Below are positions 52,601-60,484 of a stretch of DNA of 64,000 nucleotides, in pieces. The notes under the pieces were generated by a model. It saw only the letters and a list, made by a program, of their open reading frames with translations. It did no database searches and was not told the DNA's origin. Position 1 is the first letter of the stretch; the number at the start of each line of letters is the position of its first letter. The position numbers and the translations under genes are program-made. The DNA comes from Xiphophorus maculatus (Eukaryota; Chordata; Actinopteri; Cyprinodontiformes; Poeciliidae). The stretch lies in NCBI RefSeq assembly GCF_002775205.1, contig NC_036456.1, positions 21,572,968 to 21,636,967 on the forward strand, in the 5' to 3' direction.

Positions 52601-52979
52601 GGTCCATGTTTGTAGTCTCTCCAGGTCGTGGTCATGCTGTGTTACTTTGACTGGTCCATGTTTGTAGTCTCTCCAGGTTGTGGTCATGCTGTGTTACTTT
52701 GACTGGTCCGCCGGTGTGTTTCCACAGAGCCGTTTCCTCCCTGGGTCATCGTTCTGCTGGTTCTGCTCAGTGTGACTCTGACTGCTACTACTGTCCTGGT
52801 GTATAAGTACAGACACTACTTCAACTCAGGTGAGTGAGTGGAACTGCGTTACCCATAATGCCGCTGGCCCGGCTCACCCTGTCTGTCCTCCTGCAGCCCC
52901 GGCGGCCCAGCAGCAGCAGGAGGATGATGATGACTACGATGATGAAGATGATGAGACGAAGATGAACTCGGAGGATTAA
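15014..52979 (+). CDS. Single-V-domain type I membrane protein (B7/butyrophilin-like), 4 exons
   Basis: Coding exons: 15014-15083, 46614-46943, 52728-52829 and 52897-52979, all with AG/GT borders and phase-1 introns. They sum to 585 nt, that is 194 residues plus stop. Exon 1 is a signal peptide (MASSLPTSLF...FVSAT). Exon 2 is one V-type Ig domain: first Cys codon 46661 (TLPCSD), Trp in IEWSR, second Cys codon 46880 (NDTGLFECRV). Exon 3 gives a short stalk and membrane segment (WVIVLLVLLSVTLTATTVLV) followed by YKYRHY. Exon 4 is a short tail dominated by Asp/Glu, with no tyrosine signalling motif I recognise. The protein would sit on the cell surface and bind a partner through its V domain; the ligand is unknown. 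A candidate AATAAA lies at 53699. Oddity: intron 1 is 31.5 kb because of the inserted block 15366-46448. It could belong to the BTN/B7, CXADR-like or novel immune-type families, which I cannot separate. Confidence 0.8.
15380..16049. other. Left internal part of the large hAT-type element
   Basis: Non-coding, without a gene I recognise. It includes the subterminal GC-rich motifs (to about 15450) and ordinary AT-rich sequence. Confidence 0.4.
16050..16587 (-). repeat. Dispersed repeat of unassigned class
   Basis: Starts with a short TTAGAC tandem (about 16058-16075) and continues through 'tttattgtcattttgcatgc' to GGCCCCGATGATCC near 16513-16527. This looks like a widespread fish repeat, but I cannot assign it to a superfamily. 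It stops at the inverted-repeat boundary. Confidence 0.45.
17178..17230. repeat. (TG)n microsatellite, left arm
   Basis: About 26 TG units. The mirrored (CA)n in the other arm is at 43555-43604. Confidence 0.95.
17231..20646. other. Non-coding part of the left arm upstream of the lectin-like gene
   Basis: AT-rich, with many short runs and no exon I can support. The region just before 20647 would be the promoter of the lectin-like gene. A 25-nt motif near 20264 (TCATCTTAAAGATGGAAAAA) recurs near 20892 and 22113. Confidence 0.45.
20647..21755 (+). CDS. Lectin-receptor-like type II membrane protein without lectin domain, copy 1
   Basis: Exons 20647-20704, 20787-20876, 21302-21428 and 21641-21755 have GT/AG borders and sum to 390 nt (129 aa plus stop). 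The N-terminus MEEIYVNMEP resembles teleost CD209/CLEC-like receptors and contains YVNM, which fits a YxxM PI3-kinase-binding motif. Exon 2 encodes a basic stop (APKRLCLR) and a membrane anchor (AVSLGILNVLLLAELIALSV). Exon 3 is a hydrophilic stalk with predicted N-glycosylation sites (NSS, NFT). The last exon is short and basic (LRKKRRTDPL) and ends DDIIHQQ. The C-type lectin domain expected next in such receptors is absent, so this is a truncated or new receptor form. AATAAA at 22065 could end the transcript. A second copy, on the other strand, faces it at 39024-40135. No break is seen, but there is no transcript evidence. Confidence 0.65.
23119..23515 (+). repeat. ~129-bp tandem repeat in the Helitron-like element, array 1
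   Basis: TTACACATGG recurs at 23119, 23248, 23377 and 23504. The unit of 129 bp equals 43 codons, which produces a repetitive but probably meaningless open frame. Confidence 0.9.
23560..24470. repeat. Probable nested insertion with hAT-like left end
   Basis: The stretch starting near TGTCAAACTCAAGGCCCGCG resembles the end of a fish hAT-type MITE and interrupts the Helitron-like unit. A matching right end is not evident. No coding sequence is seen. Confidence 0.4.
24231..24303. repeat. Nested cruciform-type inverted repeat
   Basis: The outer arms GCTAATGAAC (24231-24240) and GTTCATTAGC (24294-24303) enclose a perfect 13-bp hairpin, GCATTGAACTGTT (24261-24273) with AACAGTTCAATGC (24278-24290) and a 4-nt loop. 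Confidence 0.8.
25738..26400 (+). repeat. ~128-bp tandem repeat in the Helitron-like element, array 2
   Basis: Five to six copies of the unit seen at 23119-23515, including the conserved stretch TTTCAAAATAAAAGCCTTGA. Copy number differs from array 1. Confidence 0.9.
26640..26920 (+). repeat. Left arm, inner part, of the large inverted repeat
   Basis: Mirrors 27224-27504; coordinate sums are about 54144, placing the symmetry centre near 27072. Similarity fades beyond about 26920. Confidence 0.9.
26921..27223. other. Central spacer of the large inverted repeat
   Basis: About 300 bp of AT-rich sequence between the two arms. It has no gene and no strong self-complementarity over its full length. 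Confidence 0.7.
27224..27676 (-). repeat. Right arm, inner part, of the large inverted repeat
   Basis: Reverse complement of 26640-26920 followed by 22048-22217. It is uninterrupted at the point where the left arm carries the Helitron-like element, so it preserves that empty target site (27504-27505). The polyadenylation signal of the right lectin-like gene lies here, near 27652. Confidence 0.9.
28330..30133. other. 5' non-coding region of the EnSpm element
   Basis: AT-rich, no coding exon that I can support. A splice acceptor (TTGTCTTAG) ends at 30122, just before the transposase ATG, so one or more 5' non-coding exons probably lie upstream. Confidence 0.5.
30134..32780 (+). pseudogene. EnSpm-like transposase with C2H2 fingers, one frameshift
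   Basis: From ATG 30134 the first frame gives four C2H2-type fingers (CKICKS...HYRLQH, CLYDSC...HLSRYH, CLVCSA...HIGNH, CVFEGC...HKSRTH). A linker and the start of the transposase core (LYVDDFEVCNPLGTSKKK) follow. At an 11-base A run (31228-31238) the frame shifts by one base. The rest of the core continues in the next frame to 32780, with blocks such as SGYPPDALHDLFEGIVP and VWTMRFEAKHSFFK that resemble EnSpm-like transposases in fish. Loss of one A would restore a single open frame. The run could be a real mutation, a sequencing error or a slippage site. The stop TAG is directly followed by GTAAGT, a good splice donor. Role: nuclear transposition enzyme of the element. Confidence 0.75.
33046..35902 (+). 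CDS. Second EnSpm gene, PB1-like N-terminus, 4 exons
   Basis: Exons 33046-34098, 34323-34469, 34722-34823 and 35597-35902 are all phase 0 with GT/AG borders; they sum to 1608 nt (535 aa plus stop). The ATG at 33046 directly follows an acceptor-like TTGTCAGG, so I prefer it to an in-frame ATG at 33028. The first 80 residues (LRVIIDDRIEKLVLPSGIPP...) look like a ubiquitin-like/PB1-type fold, followed by a serine-rich linker. A conserved-looking region follows (WPKQFPIPQF, then GYYGWQQSLKYKMSNYRTKLR). The lysine-rich stretch near 33830-33880 may be a nuclear signal. I do not know its function. By its position it may be the accessory (TNPA-like) partner of the transposase. The gene shows no break. 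AATAAA at 36754 may end its transcript. Confidence 0.75.
35903..37453. other. 3' non-coding region of the EnSpm element
   Basis: Contains the probable 3' UTR and AATAAA (36754-36759). From about 37000 to 37240 there are imperfect repeats around TTTAGTAAATCTAAATCA spaced roughly 30-60 bp apart, resembling the subterminal repeats that CACTA transposases bind. Confidence 0.5.
37966..38500 (+). repeat. ~129-bp tandem repeat in the Helitron-like element, array 3
   Basis: Four to five copies of the same unit as arrays 1 and 2, e.g. starting with TTACACATGG at about 37966. Confidence 0.9.
39024..40135 (-). CDS. Lectin-receptor-like type II membrane protein without lectin domain, copy 2
   Basis: Minus-strand twin of the gene at 20647-21755. 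Exons 40078-40135, 39906-39995, 39351-39477 and 39024-39138 have exactly the same lengths, preserved splice borders and an open 130-codon frame. Differences I noticed are a Ser-to-Cys change in the membrane segment (AAVCLGIL) and a silent change near the exon 2 end. The gene transcribes toward its twin, and its natural polyadenylation region (about 27652) is separated from the stop codon by the 11-kb Helitron/EnSpm insertion, so its transcript must end differently. The role would be as for copy 1, a short surface protein with an YVNM cytoplasmic motif. Confidence 0.62.
43555..43604. repeat. (CA)n microsatellite, right arm
   Basis: About 24 CA units, mirrored to 17178-17230 and slightly shorter. 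Confidence 0.95.
44197..44773. other. Right internal part of the large hAT-type element
   Basis: Non-coding, unassigned sequence between the end of the inverted repeat and the nested hAT-like element. The open frame at 44069-44383 starts in the arm and shows no known domain. Confidence 0.4.
44774..46370. mobile_element. Nested non-autonomous hAT-like element
   Basis: Terminal inverted repeats begin ACCGTATTTTCCGCACTATA and match for at least 24 bp (right end 46347-46370). Flanking 8-mers AAATATTT and AATTATTT match at 7 of 8. It sits 78 bp inside the right end of the larger hAT-type element, and itself contains another element (45025-46062). There is no transposase. Confidence 0.7.
45025..46062 (+). 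mobile_element. 1-kb TIR element, copy A
   Basis: Ends are ATGGGCTCTTTGCACCT and its reverse complement. The sequence between is non-coding; the small open frames (44955-45227, 45432-45650) recur in the related copies at 54463-57576 and show no domain. The flanks are compatible with a 2-bp AT duplication. The superfamily is not determined. Confidence 0.65.
46614..46943 (+). CDS. V-set receptor exon 2 (V-type Ig domain)
   Basis: 330 nt, phase 1 to 1, flanked by CTCTCCATCAG and GTGAGTC. It encodes one complete V-type domain with Cys at 46661 and 46880. Confidence 0.88.
47384..47710 (+). pseudogene. Fragment of a Harbinger/ISL2EU-like DDE transposase
   Basis: An open frame without ATG reads ELGDEVLADKGFLIQNLL, then IIPPFRHPGQFSKKE, then VERTIARVKFCHIW, ending with a stop at 47708. 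These blocks match the C-terminal part of DDE_Tnp_4-type transposases, including the ADKGF block with its catalytic Asp and the VER block with its Glu. Only this 3' part is present, inside intron 2 of the V-set gene. It is a dead remnant. Confidence 0.7.
48147..49736 (+). mobile_element. Possible solo LTR or LTR remnant
   Basis: A TATATAAAAAGGG box (about 48668) and AATAAA (49229-49234) stand in promoter/polyA order about 560 bp apart. The frames between (48484-48750, 48747-49040) lack known domains. Possible ends are TGTGAAATG and AAATAACA, but I found no target duplication, so boundaries are uncertain. Confidence 0.35.
49971..50536 (-). pseudogene. YqaJ-type exonuclease fragment from a mobile element
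   Basis: On the minus strand two frames together resemble a YqaJ-like nuclease: LEMSYEIEARTRQQSRC...RLTASRF in the upstream part (50536-50297), then LGATPDG, PFGLVEVKSS and NYWQVQGQL in the downstream part (50300-49971). The PDG Asp and the E-x-K are the expected metal-binding residues. The two parts are in different frames, so there is a frameshift near 50290. Such nucleases occur in several fish transposons. It lies in intron 2 of the V-set gene and is not a functional host gene. Confidence 0.6.
50970..51713. mobile_element. pogo/Tigger-like MITE
   Basis: Ends CAGTGAACCGTCG and, in reverse complement, CAGTGAACCCTCG, flanked by TA on both sides (50968-50969 and 51714-51715). A TA target and CAGTGAACC ends fit pogo/Tigger-type Tc1/mariner elements. 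744 bp, no intact transposase. Confidence 0.8.
52491..52709. repeat. ~52-bp minisatellite next to the V-set membrane exon
   Basis: About 4.5 copies of a unit containing TGTGTTACTTTGACTGGTCC and TTTGTAGTCTCTCCAGG; one copy is shorter. The last partial copy ends 18 bp before the splice acceptor of exon 3. Confidence 0.85.
52728..52829 (+). CDS. V-set receptor exon 3 (membrane segment)
   Basis: 102 nt, phase 1 to 1, preceded by TGTTTCCACAG and followed by GTGAGTG. It encodes EPFPPW, about 20 hydrophobic residues and YKYRHYF. Confidence 0.82.
52897..52979 (+). CDS. V-set receptor exon 4 (acidic tail)
   Basis: 83 nt after CCTCCTGCAG, in phase. It encodes APAAQQQQ and then a run of mostly Asp/Glu, ending NSED and TAA at 52977-52979. 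Confidence 0.8.
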
Positions 52980-54462
52980 CATCATAAACATTTCTGGACT
53001 CATCGAGTTTCTGCTTCTTTAAATCCGATTCCTGATCAACATTTCAGATAAACTTTATATTTTTAATCTAAAATTACATTTATTCTACTGGTTTTATTTA
53101 AATTCATGTTTGGTGGAAATTTAAACTGATTACTAAGTTTAAAACATCCAAACATTAATATGCACTGATTTTACTGAATTGATGTAAATAACCTGTATTT
53201 AATAATTTATTGAACCTCCAGCTAACAGATTAATTCTGATTCATTTCTGGTTCTTATTTATTTCAGTGACTTTTAGATTCTGCAGTTTTTAATTAACAGA
53301 GATTTTTGTTTTAATTCACAAAAAGGAAAAACCTGATCACAATTAATCAATTGATCACATGATGAATTAAAATGATCTCGATGATAATTTATTAAGGACA
53401 AATTAGTTCAGAAACTTTATTATTTTAATCAGTTTTTCTGTGAGCTGCCAGACAAAGATAAGTTTTGTTTAATTATGAGAATATTAATATAATAGAGACA
53501 TAATTTTATCAGCAAAATGCATTAATTAAATAATTTATTATTAATTAAATTATGAGGAAATAAACATTTTAATAAAAAAGTTCAGATCATTAATTTAATC
53601 GTTTTTCATTTTATTGTGATACGACAGAAGAGCTTCAACAAACTGAGCAGAAATGAACCTGACTCCAGAGGGCAAAGGTCAAATTGTTTTAATTTTATAA
53701 TAAAGGTTGAAATACAGATTAGATTTTATGATGAACAGGAATTATGATTTTAAATTTATAATATATTTTTTCTCATCTTCCCTCCATCTTTCTGAGCCTG
53801 CAGCGCCCCCTGCTGGTTGAAACACTGATCTAAATAATGTGAATATTTCTGGTTTTAATATTTGGACCTGATCTGAACTGACCTGGATAATTTAAAGAGT
53901 TAAAATACCAGAGATGTTTCTGGAAGCAGGAGAACCCAGAGAGAATCGTCACCATCACACGGAGAACAGAAATAAATCTGATCCTGAAACGATAAACTGA
54001 ACTAAAATTCAGCTGGTTTACAACAAAATGAACTGTGATGATGATCTGCTGAACCAGTTCAGAGGAGATGAAGCAACCTGAGCTGCAGGTTGCTGCAACT
54101 TCCTGGATGAAGCAACATCAACCCAGAAACCCGTTGAATCTTTAAACTAATGATGTACTTTCTGAAACTGGCCTGATTTCATAACGAAGAGCAACGATAA
54201 CATGTTGGTGCTGCGGCTGTTTGATGTTTTTAAGGATGTTGCAAACAATTATTTTATTAATCAAGTAATCAATGAAAAGTTTGATCAAGTAAAATATTGG
54301 TAATTGCTGCCATAACATCAGTATTAATATCGGATATCAACATCGGCCCATTTTTTTATATTTGTGCTTCCCTAACAATTACTTGTCTGTTCAAAGAATA
54401 GACCCTGATTGGCTGCTTGGGGCAGGAAATACGGCGGCCATCTTGGAACTGTCCTCCCTCCT
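52980..54462. other. 3' region of the V-set gene and intergenic sequence
   Basis: AT-rich. AATAAA at 53699-53704 is a candidate polyadenylation site. I see no other exon or element in it. Confidence 0.45.
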
Positions 54463-57400
54463 ATGGGCTCTTTGCACCTGCCGCTCTGACGTCACAACTG
54501 CATGCGCAAATGCGGCTCTCTTTTTTCGCTTTGAGTTACCATGACAGCTAGAAAAGACAAAGTCTTATTTCAGACGCAAATAAAACAATATTATGAACAT
54601 TGCTGCCTTCCTAATATAATGGACTTTTAAGTTTTCATGGATTTCCAAACGATCCTGAATTAAGAAGATGGTGGCTTGTAAATATTGTTGCTACCAGTTA
54701 AAGCTAACGCCGCACAGCAAAGTTTACAGCCTTCACTTCACTCTGGATCAACTTCTTCAGCCTAAAGCAGAAGGTAAAGGAGCCTCCTGTGTTATTTCCA
54801 TGGAATCACTTCTGTATTCAGCCTGAAAGAGTTTATGGGAACCAGAGAGCAGACCAGAGCCAGACAGCCGAGCTACTGATCCACCTGTACACACTGCTGT
54901 AAACACCGTCCTGCTTCACAAGAAACATGCAAAACTAATAAAGCGAAGTAACACGGAGACCTTAAGGAACACGGCCATATTTTTCTAAAAGCAACAACTC
55001 TGAACCTGAACCATCAGCTGAACTAGAACTCTGACACTAGAGCTGCTCTACTGTTAAGCTATGGCCTTGTTGTTCCTCAGGCTTCAGAAGCAAAAAGCCT
55101 GAACCGTAAAATCCTCGTTACTTGGTCTCTGACACTAACGACAATAAACCACGTAATATACACAGATCACCTTCGTATCTGTGTATAACGAGGCGAACAT
55201 CTTAAAACCTGTTGAGGAAAAATTATTATGTTTAGTGCTTAATACAGTTAATCTTACGGCATGTGTAAGAGGTATATTGAACACTCTTATTTTGAACAAA
55301 TTTCTTTATTTTGAACAGGTTTGTGTTAAGGATTTAAAATTAGACCAGATGACCAAGCATTCAGACAACAGGGGCCAAATGCAGATCTCTCAATGGGGTC
55401 TCCTGCTGTGCTGCCAGAGGACAGGAGGCCATAAAATTAGCATATCCTGCAGGGCAGAATCACTGGAGCTTGGGGGAGAGAAGCCTGTTCTGTTCACAGA
55501 AGATCAAAGGCCTGCCAGAAACCAACATCTGGGATGGTGTGAAACTGAATACAACATAGAAGGTTGAAACCACTAACATTTAATTTCTAAGACATTTTTC
55601 TAAGTATTAATAGCATGTTTTTATCGAAGATTGTATTATCTCATTTTAAAACTACTAATCTAGGAAATGATGAATGTATTTGAAAATTGTACTATCTGTG
55701 ACTATATCGGAATCAAATGGAAATTGTTTGAATGAAAATGTTTTGTTTAGTATTAGAAAATTGCTCAGGAATTATACCTCATTTTGTTCTGTTGATTTTA
55801 TGTGTTATTTTTGGCAGGACTCAATCTTTTGAGGTGCTGGGTGCAGAGGAGCAAAACTGGGGTTTGTAAAGATAACATTTCCTTGAACCAAAATTACTGG
55901 ATTTAAGAACCACAGGGGGCCGGGACGCAGCTGTTGGCTCTTTTGTTTTTACCAGAGAGCAAATGGTCTTTGATCTTTGGCGTAAAATTAGGGGGAGTTT
56001 CTAAGTTTCTCTGAGTGTCCAAGGTAGTTTCCAGTTGGCCGACGAGAGCTACGCCTTAAGTGAATATATTAAAAAGACAAGACACACCTTTAGTATAAGA
56101 CTTCGTGTCAGGAGTAAAAATTCAGAGAGCTGCCACTATTTTGCTTTTCTGCATCGTTCTCTACAAAGACGCGTCTTTGTTTTGTTTTTTGTTTGTCTTT
56201 GTCTTGTCTGTCTTTGTCTGTATAAGGTAAAGAATGTATATCTCTGTTCCTCTGCAGTTTGTTGTTGATTTATACGTTGCTTTGTATGGGATTAAACTCT
56301 GTGATTCTGTGACGTCAACACGCAGTGTTGTTGTTTCCTTGTGGCCGCACACCGCCCGCTGAGAGGACCTGGAAGTTTAAGGAAGAGAGAGCCAAACGTT
56401 TTGTCCAAAGTTAATTTATAAATTATTCTTCCTTAATAAACCTTTCTCCAGCTACTTGTCGGGGCTTCGGATCGATGTTCATCATTAATTGTTACCTTGG
56501 ACAAGCCCTGCAAACACCCAGTGGAAAGAGCCTTTTGCAATAGATCGGAAAAGATTGAGCCGCTTTTCCCCGAACGCGGAAGCTGAGGAGCAAAGAGCCT
56601 ATTGAAAAAGGCTCTTTCCACTGGGTGTTTGCAGGGCTTGTCCAAGGTAACAATTAATGATGAACATCGATATGATGCCCCAACAATAAGCTGGAGAAAG
56701 GTTTTAAGATGTTCGGCTCGTTATACACAGATACGAAGGTGAGTTTTACTTTCTTTAAACTTTGTGGCTAACATTAGCTTTAGCTTATGCTAGACATTTG
56801 TCTTGTAAAAATGTGCTATTTAAGTATCTGAACATTTTTCATCCATTCTAACGGACAATGTTTTTACCTTGTGTTCAAGTATATTACGTGGTTTATTGTC
56901 GTTAGTGTCAGAGACCAAGTAACTGGGATTTTACGGTTCAGGCTTTTTGCTTCTGAAGCCTGAGGAACAACAAGCCCATAGCTTAACAGTAGAGCAGCTC
57001 TGGTGTCGGAGTTCTAGTTCAGCTGACGGTTCAGGTTCAGTTGTTGCTTTTAGAAAAATATGGCCGTGTTCCTTAAGGTCTCCGTGTTATTTGGCTTTAT
57101 TAGTTTTGCATGTTTCTTGTGAAGCAGGACGGTGTTTACAGCAGTGTGTACAGGCGGATCAGTAGCTCGGCTGTCTGGCTCTGGTCTGCTCTCTGGTTCC
57201 CATAAACCCTTTCAGGCTGAATACAGAAGTGATTCCATGGAAATAACACAGGAGGCTCCTTTACCTTCTGCTTTAGGCTGAACAAGTTGATCCGGAGTGA
57301 AGTGAAGGCTGTAAACTTTGCTGTGCTGCTTTAGCTTTAACTGGTAACAATGAATATTTACAAGCCACCATCTTCTTAATTCAGGATTGTTTGGAAATCC

Positions 57401-57576
57401 ATGAAAACTTAAAAGCCCATTATATTAGGAAGGCAGCAATGTTCATAGTATTGTTTTATTTGCGTCTGAAATAAGACTTTGTCTTTTCTAGCTGTCATAG
57501 TAACTCAGAGCGAAAAAAGAGAGCCGCATTTGCGCATGCAGTTGTGACGTCAGAGCGCCAGCTGCAAAGAGCCCAT
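54463..57576. mobile_element. Head-to-head pair of the 1-kb TIR element (copies B and C)
   Basis: The outer ends are ATGGGCTCTTTGCACC (54463) and its reverse complement (to 57576), the same as copy A at 45025-46062. Copy B runs on the minus strand (54463-55209 and 56439-56603). Copy C follows on the plus strand (about 56608-57576) and lacks its first ~85 bp. The two form an inverted repeat with arms of about 0.9 kb, so the pair could behave as one element with long inverted repeats. It contains no gene I recognise. Confidence 0.7.
55210..56438. mobile_element. 1.2-kb insertion in copy B, LTR-like
   Basis: The copy B sequence is interrupted here, with AACC on both sides (55206-55209 and 56439-56442), compatible with a 4-bp duplication. 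The insert begins TGTTGAGGAAAA and ends CCTTAATA, just before an AATAAA that spans the junction. It may be a solo LTR of an ERV, but it lacks a clear CA end. The open frames inside (55181-55567, 56035-56268) show no known domain. Confidence 0.5.
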
Positions 57577-58871
57577 TGAGAAGGACCTCGCTGGAGCAAA
57601 CAGGAAGGGGCGGGACGGACCGCTGTCAGTCTCAGACCTTATTTGGAAATGGCACTATTACATTCCGGAAGTGAAGGGGGCGCTATTTCCTATGTTATCC
57701 GCGGTCTCCCGTTTTTATTTTCTTTTGAAATCTGATATATTTTCACCTTTAGTAAGGATTTTCACTCTCAGCATGTATTTGAACTTCTCTCTTTTATTTA
57801 CTTCAGAGCAGCTCACAGTTTTAACTAATTCTGTAGCTTTCTGTGAAATTCTGAATCTGTGTTGTATCTTTTCGGGCCTGATACTGCCTCTAGTGGCGTG
57901 GGGTGGTAACACAACCAATATAATTACATTACTATATCAGAATACCACAAAGTCTTTATTATTTATTACTTCTTTCGGCATTACTGGCACCGTAAAAGAT
58001 AAATTATCTTATAAAACACCATATTTTGTTCTTTTCTTAAGGATGTAGGGCTAATTAAATGACAAACAATACTTTTACATTATAAATAATATCTATATAT
58101 CTCCATCAATTATAGGAGTGTGATGGAAAAATGACTACAAGTTAACATCTGCTAGTCATGTTATATGAATGATTGTGAACTCTCACCAAAAGAACTATTT
58201 GGTTCCATGTAGAAGGTTGGAAGTTGTTTTCTGCAGCTGCATCAGAACCAGACTGTCTCTCCTTTGTTTTAATTCTTTATCTTTGGTATAAAACTCATGT
58301 GTTTCTCTGCCTGGCAGCTTTTCATCCAGACCTGCTTCATCACTGATTGTCTCTGTATTCTGATCAATATATGAATAAACCTGACTGAGTGATTTTACCT
58401 GAACAGTGATTGGAAATAGTTTTTTTCCAAGACAAAAAATAAAAAACTTAAGACTTAAATGTGATCAAAACAAAAAGTGAATTCAACTCAAATAGTCACT
58501 GATGCACCGTGGGTTCTGCTTTACGCAGTTCACAAGATCAAAAAGGGTCAAAATGCAGTTCTTTCTTTGTTTTATTTAAATGTTCAGACAAAAGCGGTTA
58601 CAGGTTTCACAGGATTCTGCTACTTCTGCTCAGATTCCTGCACCTGTTCTTTTACTGATCGACTGACAACTGATAAAAAAAACCATATGACCATCCAAGA
58701 CCTATTTATACCGTGACACACCCACGTCCCACACTGAAATTAATTAACCAATTAAGTGAATAATTAGCCAAAAATCTATTCTGAATAACAAATTAAACAA
58801 AAATTCTAATTATAGATCAGCTAGAAAATAAGCAAAAAATACAAATAACTAAATAATCTAAATTCTAAGAT
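57577..58871. other. Intergenic, with a possible LTR remnant
   Basis: TATAAAA (58288) and AATAAA (58374-58379) lie 86 bp apart, as in the R region of an LTR, but no ends or target duplication are visible. The open frame 57671-58048 has hydrophobic stretches but no recognisable domain. I see no other feature. Confidence 0.35.
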
Positions 58872-60484
58872 TTAACTGAAAATGGAGAAATAGCTCCTAC
58901 AAACATAATCAACATTATCACCAAACCGTTTGGTTTTCTTCTGTTTCCTCTGGAACATCCTGATGTTTCTGGAAGTGATGTCATCCTCTCCTCTTCCTCC
59001 TTCATCACCTGAAATAAATCCAAAGGTACCAGGAAGTTTTTCAGGAAGATCTGAAAAGTTTCACTGAATGAAATCAAGAGATTTAACCAAGAGGTTTGTC
59101 TCACCTTCAGGTTTGTTATAAAGTCGTTTCACCAGTAAAACCAGAACAACCAGCAACACCAGGATAACCAAACCACTAACAGATCCAACAAGGGGAAGGA
59201 TGGAGGAAGAACCTGGACCAGGTGTGACTGTAGAGTCAGAGATGTTGGTGAGTTTCTCTAGAAAGAAGAAGCTGCTAAATAACCGTCTGCTGTAAACATC
59301 AAGACTCAGAGCTGAAGGAGAAGCTGCTCACCTGAGGAAGAGGAGGAGGAGGAAGGTGGAGAGGTGGTTGGAGGTTTCTCTAGAATAAAGAGGTTTGATT
59401 AAATATATCACCAGGTTGTGGATTCTCAGACATTATCAATGAGATTCACTGTTAGAGGATGACCTCTGACCTTTGACAGAGATCCTGCTGGATGGAGACT
59501 CTCCATGACCTTTGACATTACATTTATAGAGGCCTTCATCAGATTTCTTCACTGAGTTGAGAATCTTGTTGCCAGTAGTTTCATCACCAATGAAGGAGCC
59601 ATCTTTATAGAAAGCAGCTGGGAGGTTGTGGGTTGGATTCTCTGCTCTGCAGCTCAGAGTGACGTCATCTCCCTCCATCACAGGGAGGACAGGACTCTGC
59701 AGGATCACTGATCCACCTCAACACAGAGACAAACTACAGCATTTCATCCATTTCCACACAGCTTCAGCAACACTAACTCCACAGTCTGATCTTACCAGAG
59801 ACAGAGAGCTGGATGCTGCTGCTGCTGCTGGAGGATCCAGACATGGACTCACACCAGTACAGACCAGTATCTGATGGATACAAGGAGGTGATGTTACATG
59901 TAGAACCATCAGCTTCTCCCCATCCATCTTTACACTCAGTCCTGGTTCCTCTGGTCGTGTTTCTCCTCACAGTCCATCCATCAGATCTGTTTTCATCCTC
60001 ACAGATCAGAGTCACTGATTCTCCTCTAAAGAACTGAGATCTGCTGGGACTCACAGTCAGACGAACTGGGAAGACTGGAAAATAAAATCATCATATCCGT
60101 TTTTAAAATGTTGCATTGTATTTAATTGTTTAAATCAGGATTTGTTTCATTTCTCTTTCTGAAACATTTTGTTGGAACATTTAAAGTTAATATTACAGAG
60201 TATAACCAACCTTCAGCCTCTGTGCAGGAAACCAAGAAGGTCAGAACTAAAGAAAAATGAACATTTTTAGTTCAAGATCTGAAACAATTTACAATCTGAA
60301 AAACTTGAATGTCAAACAGAAAATCTATAAATTTATAAATCTGCTCATTTTCTTTGATGCTCTGATTTCTGAAGGGATTAAAAATAAAACCCTGAGAATC
60401 ATGAAAGCCAGCAGCAGTTTGACCCAAACGGATCATAAAGTGTTTGTACTTACAGAGTGAAGCTGCTAGAGATGTTGGTCTCAT
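58872..60484 (-). CDS. Fc-receptor-like protein with two Ig domains, 7 exons
   Basis: Exons 60454-60484, 60211-60246, 59796-60074, 59471-59716, 59332-59379, 59105-59257 and 58872-59008 have GT/AG borders and phase-1 introns; they sum to 930 nt (309 aa plus stop). The signal peptide is split over exon 1 and a 36-nt exon 2, a hallmark of Fc receptor genes. Ig domain 1 has LICEDE and YWCESM plus an extra Cys pair ([12 protein letters not shown]). Ig domain 2 has LSCRAE and YKCNVK. A Ser/Pro-rich stalk exon ([12 protein letters not shown]) follows, then a membrane segment ([20 protein letters not shown]). The short basic tail ends [15 protein letters not shown], with tyrosines but no standard ITIM or ITAM that I can see. 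It would be a surface receptor for immunoglobulin or a related ligand. Exons 5 and 6 both begin GAGAAAC after TCTAG, as if duplicated. Confidence 0.8.

Noticed and set aside
55181-55567. 128-codon open frame in the LTR-like insertion
   Set aside because: It spans the insertion boundary and shows no domain, so it is not likely a gene.
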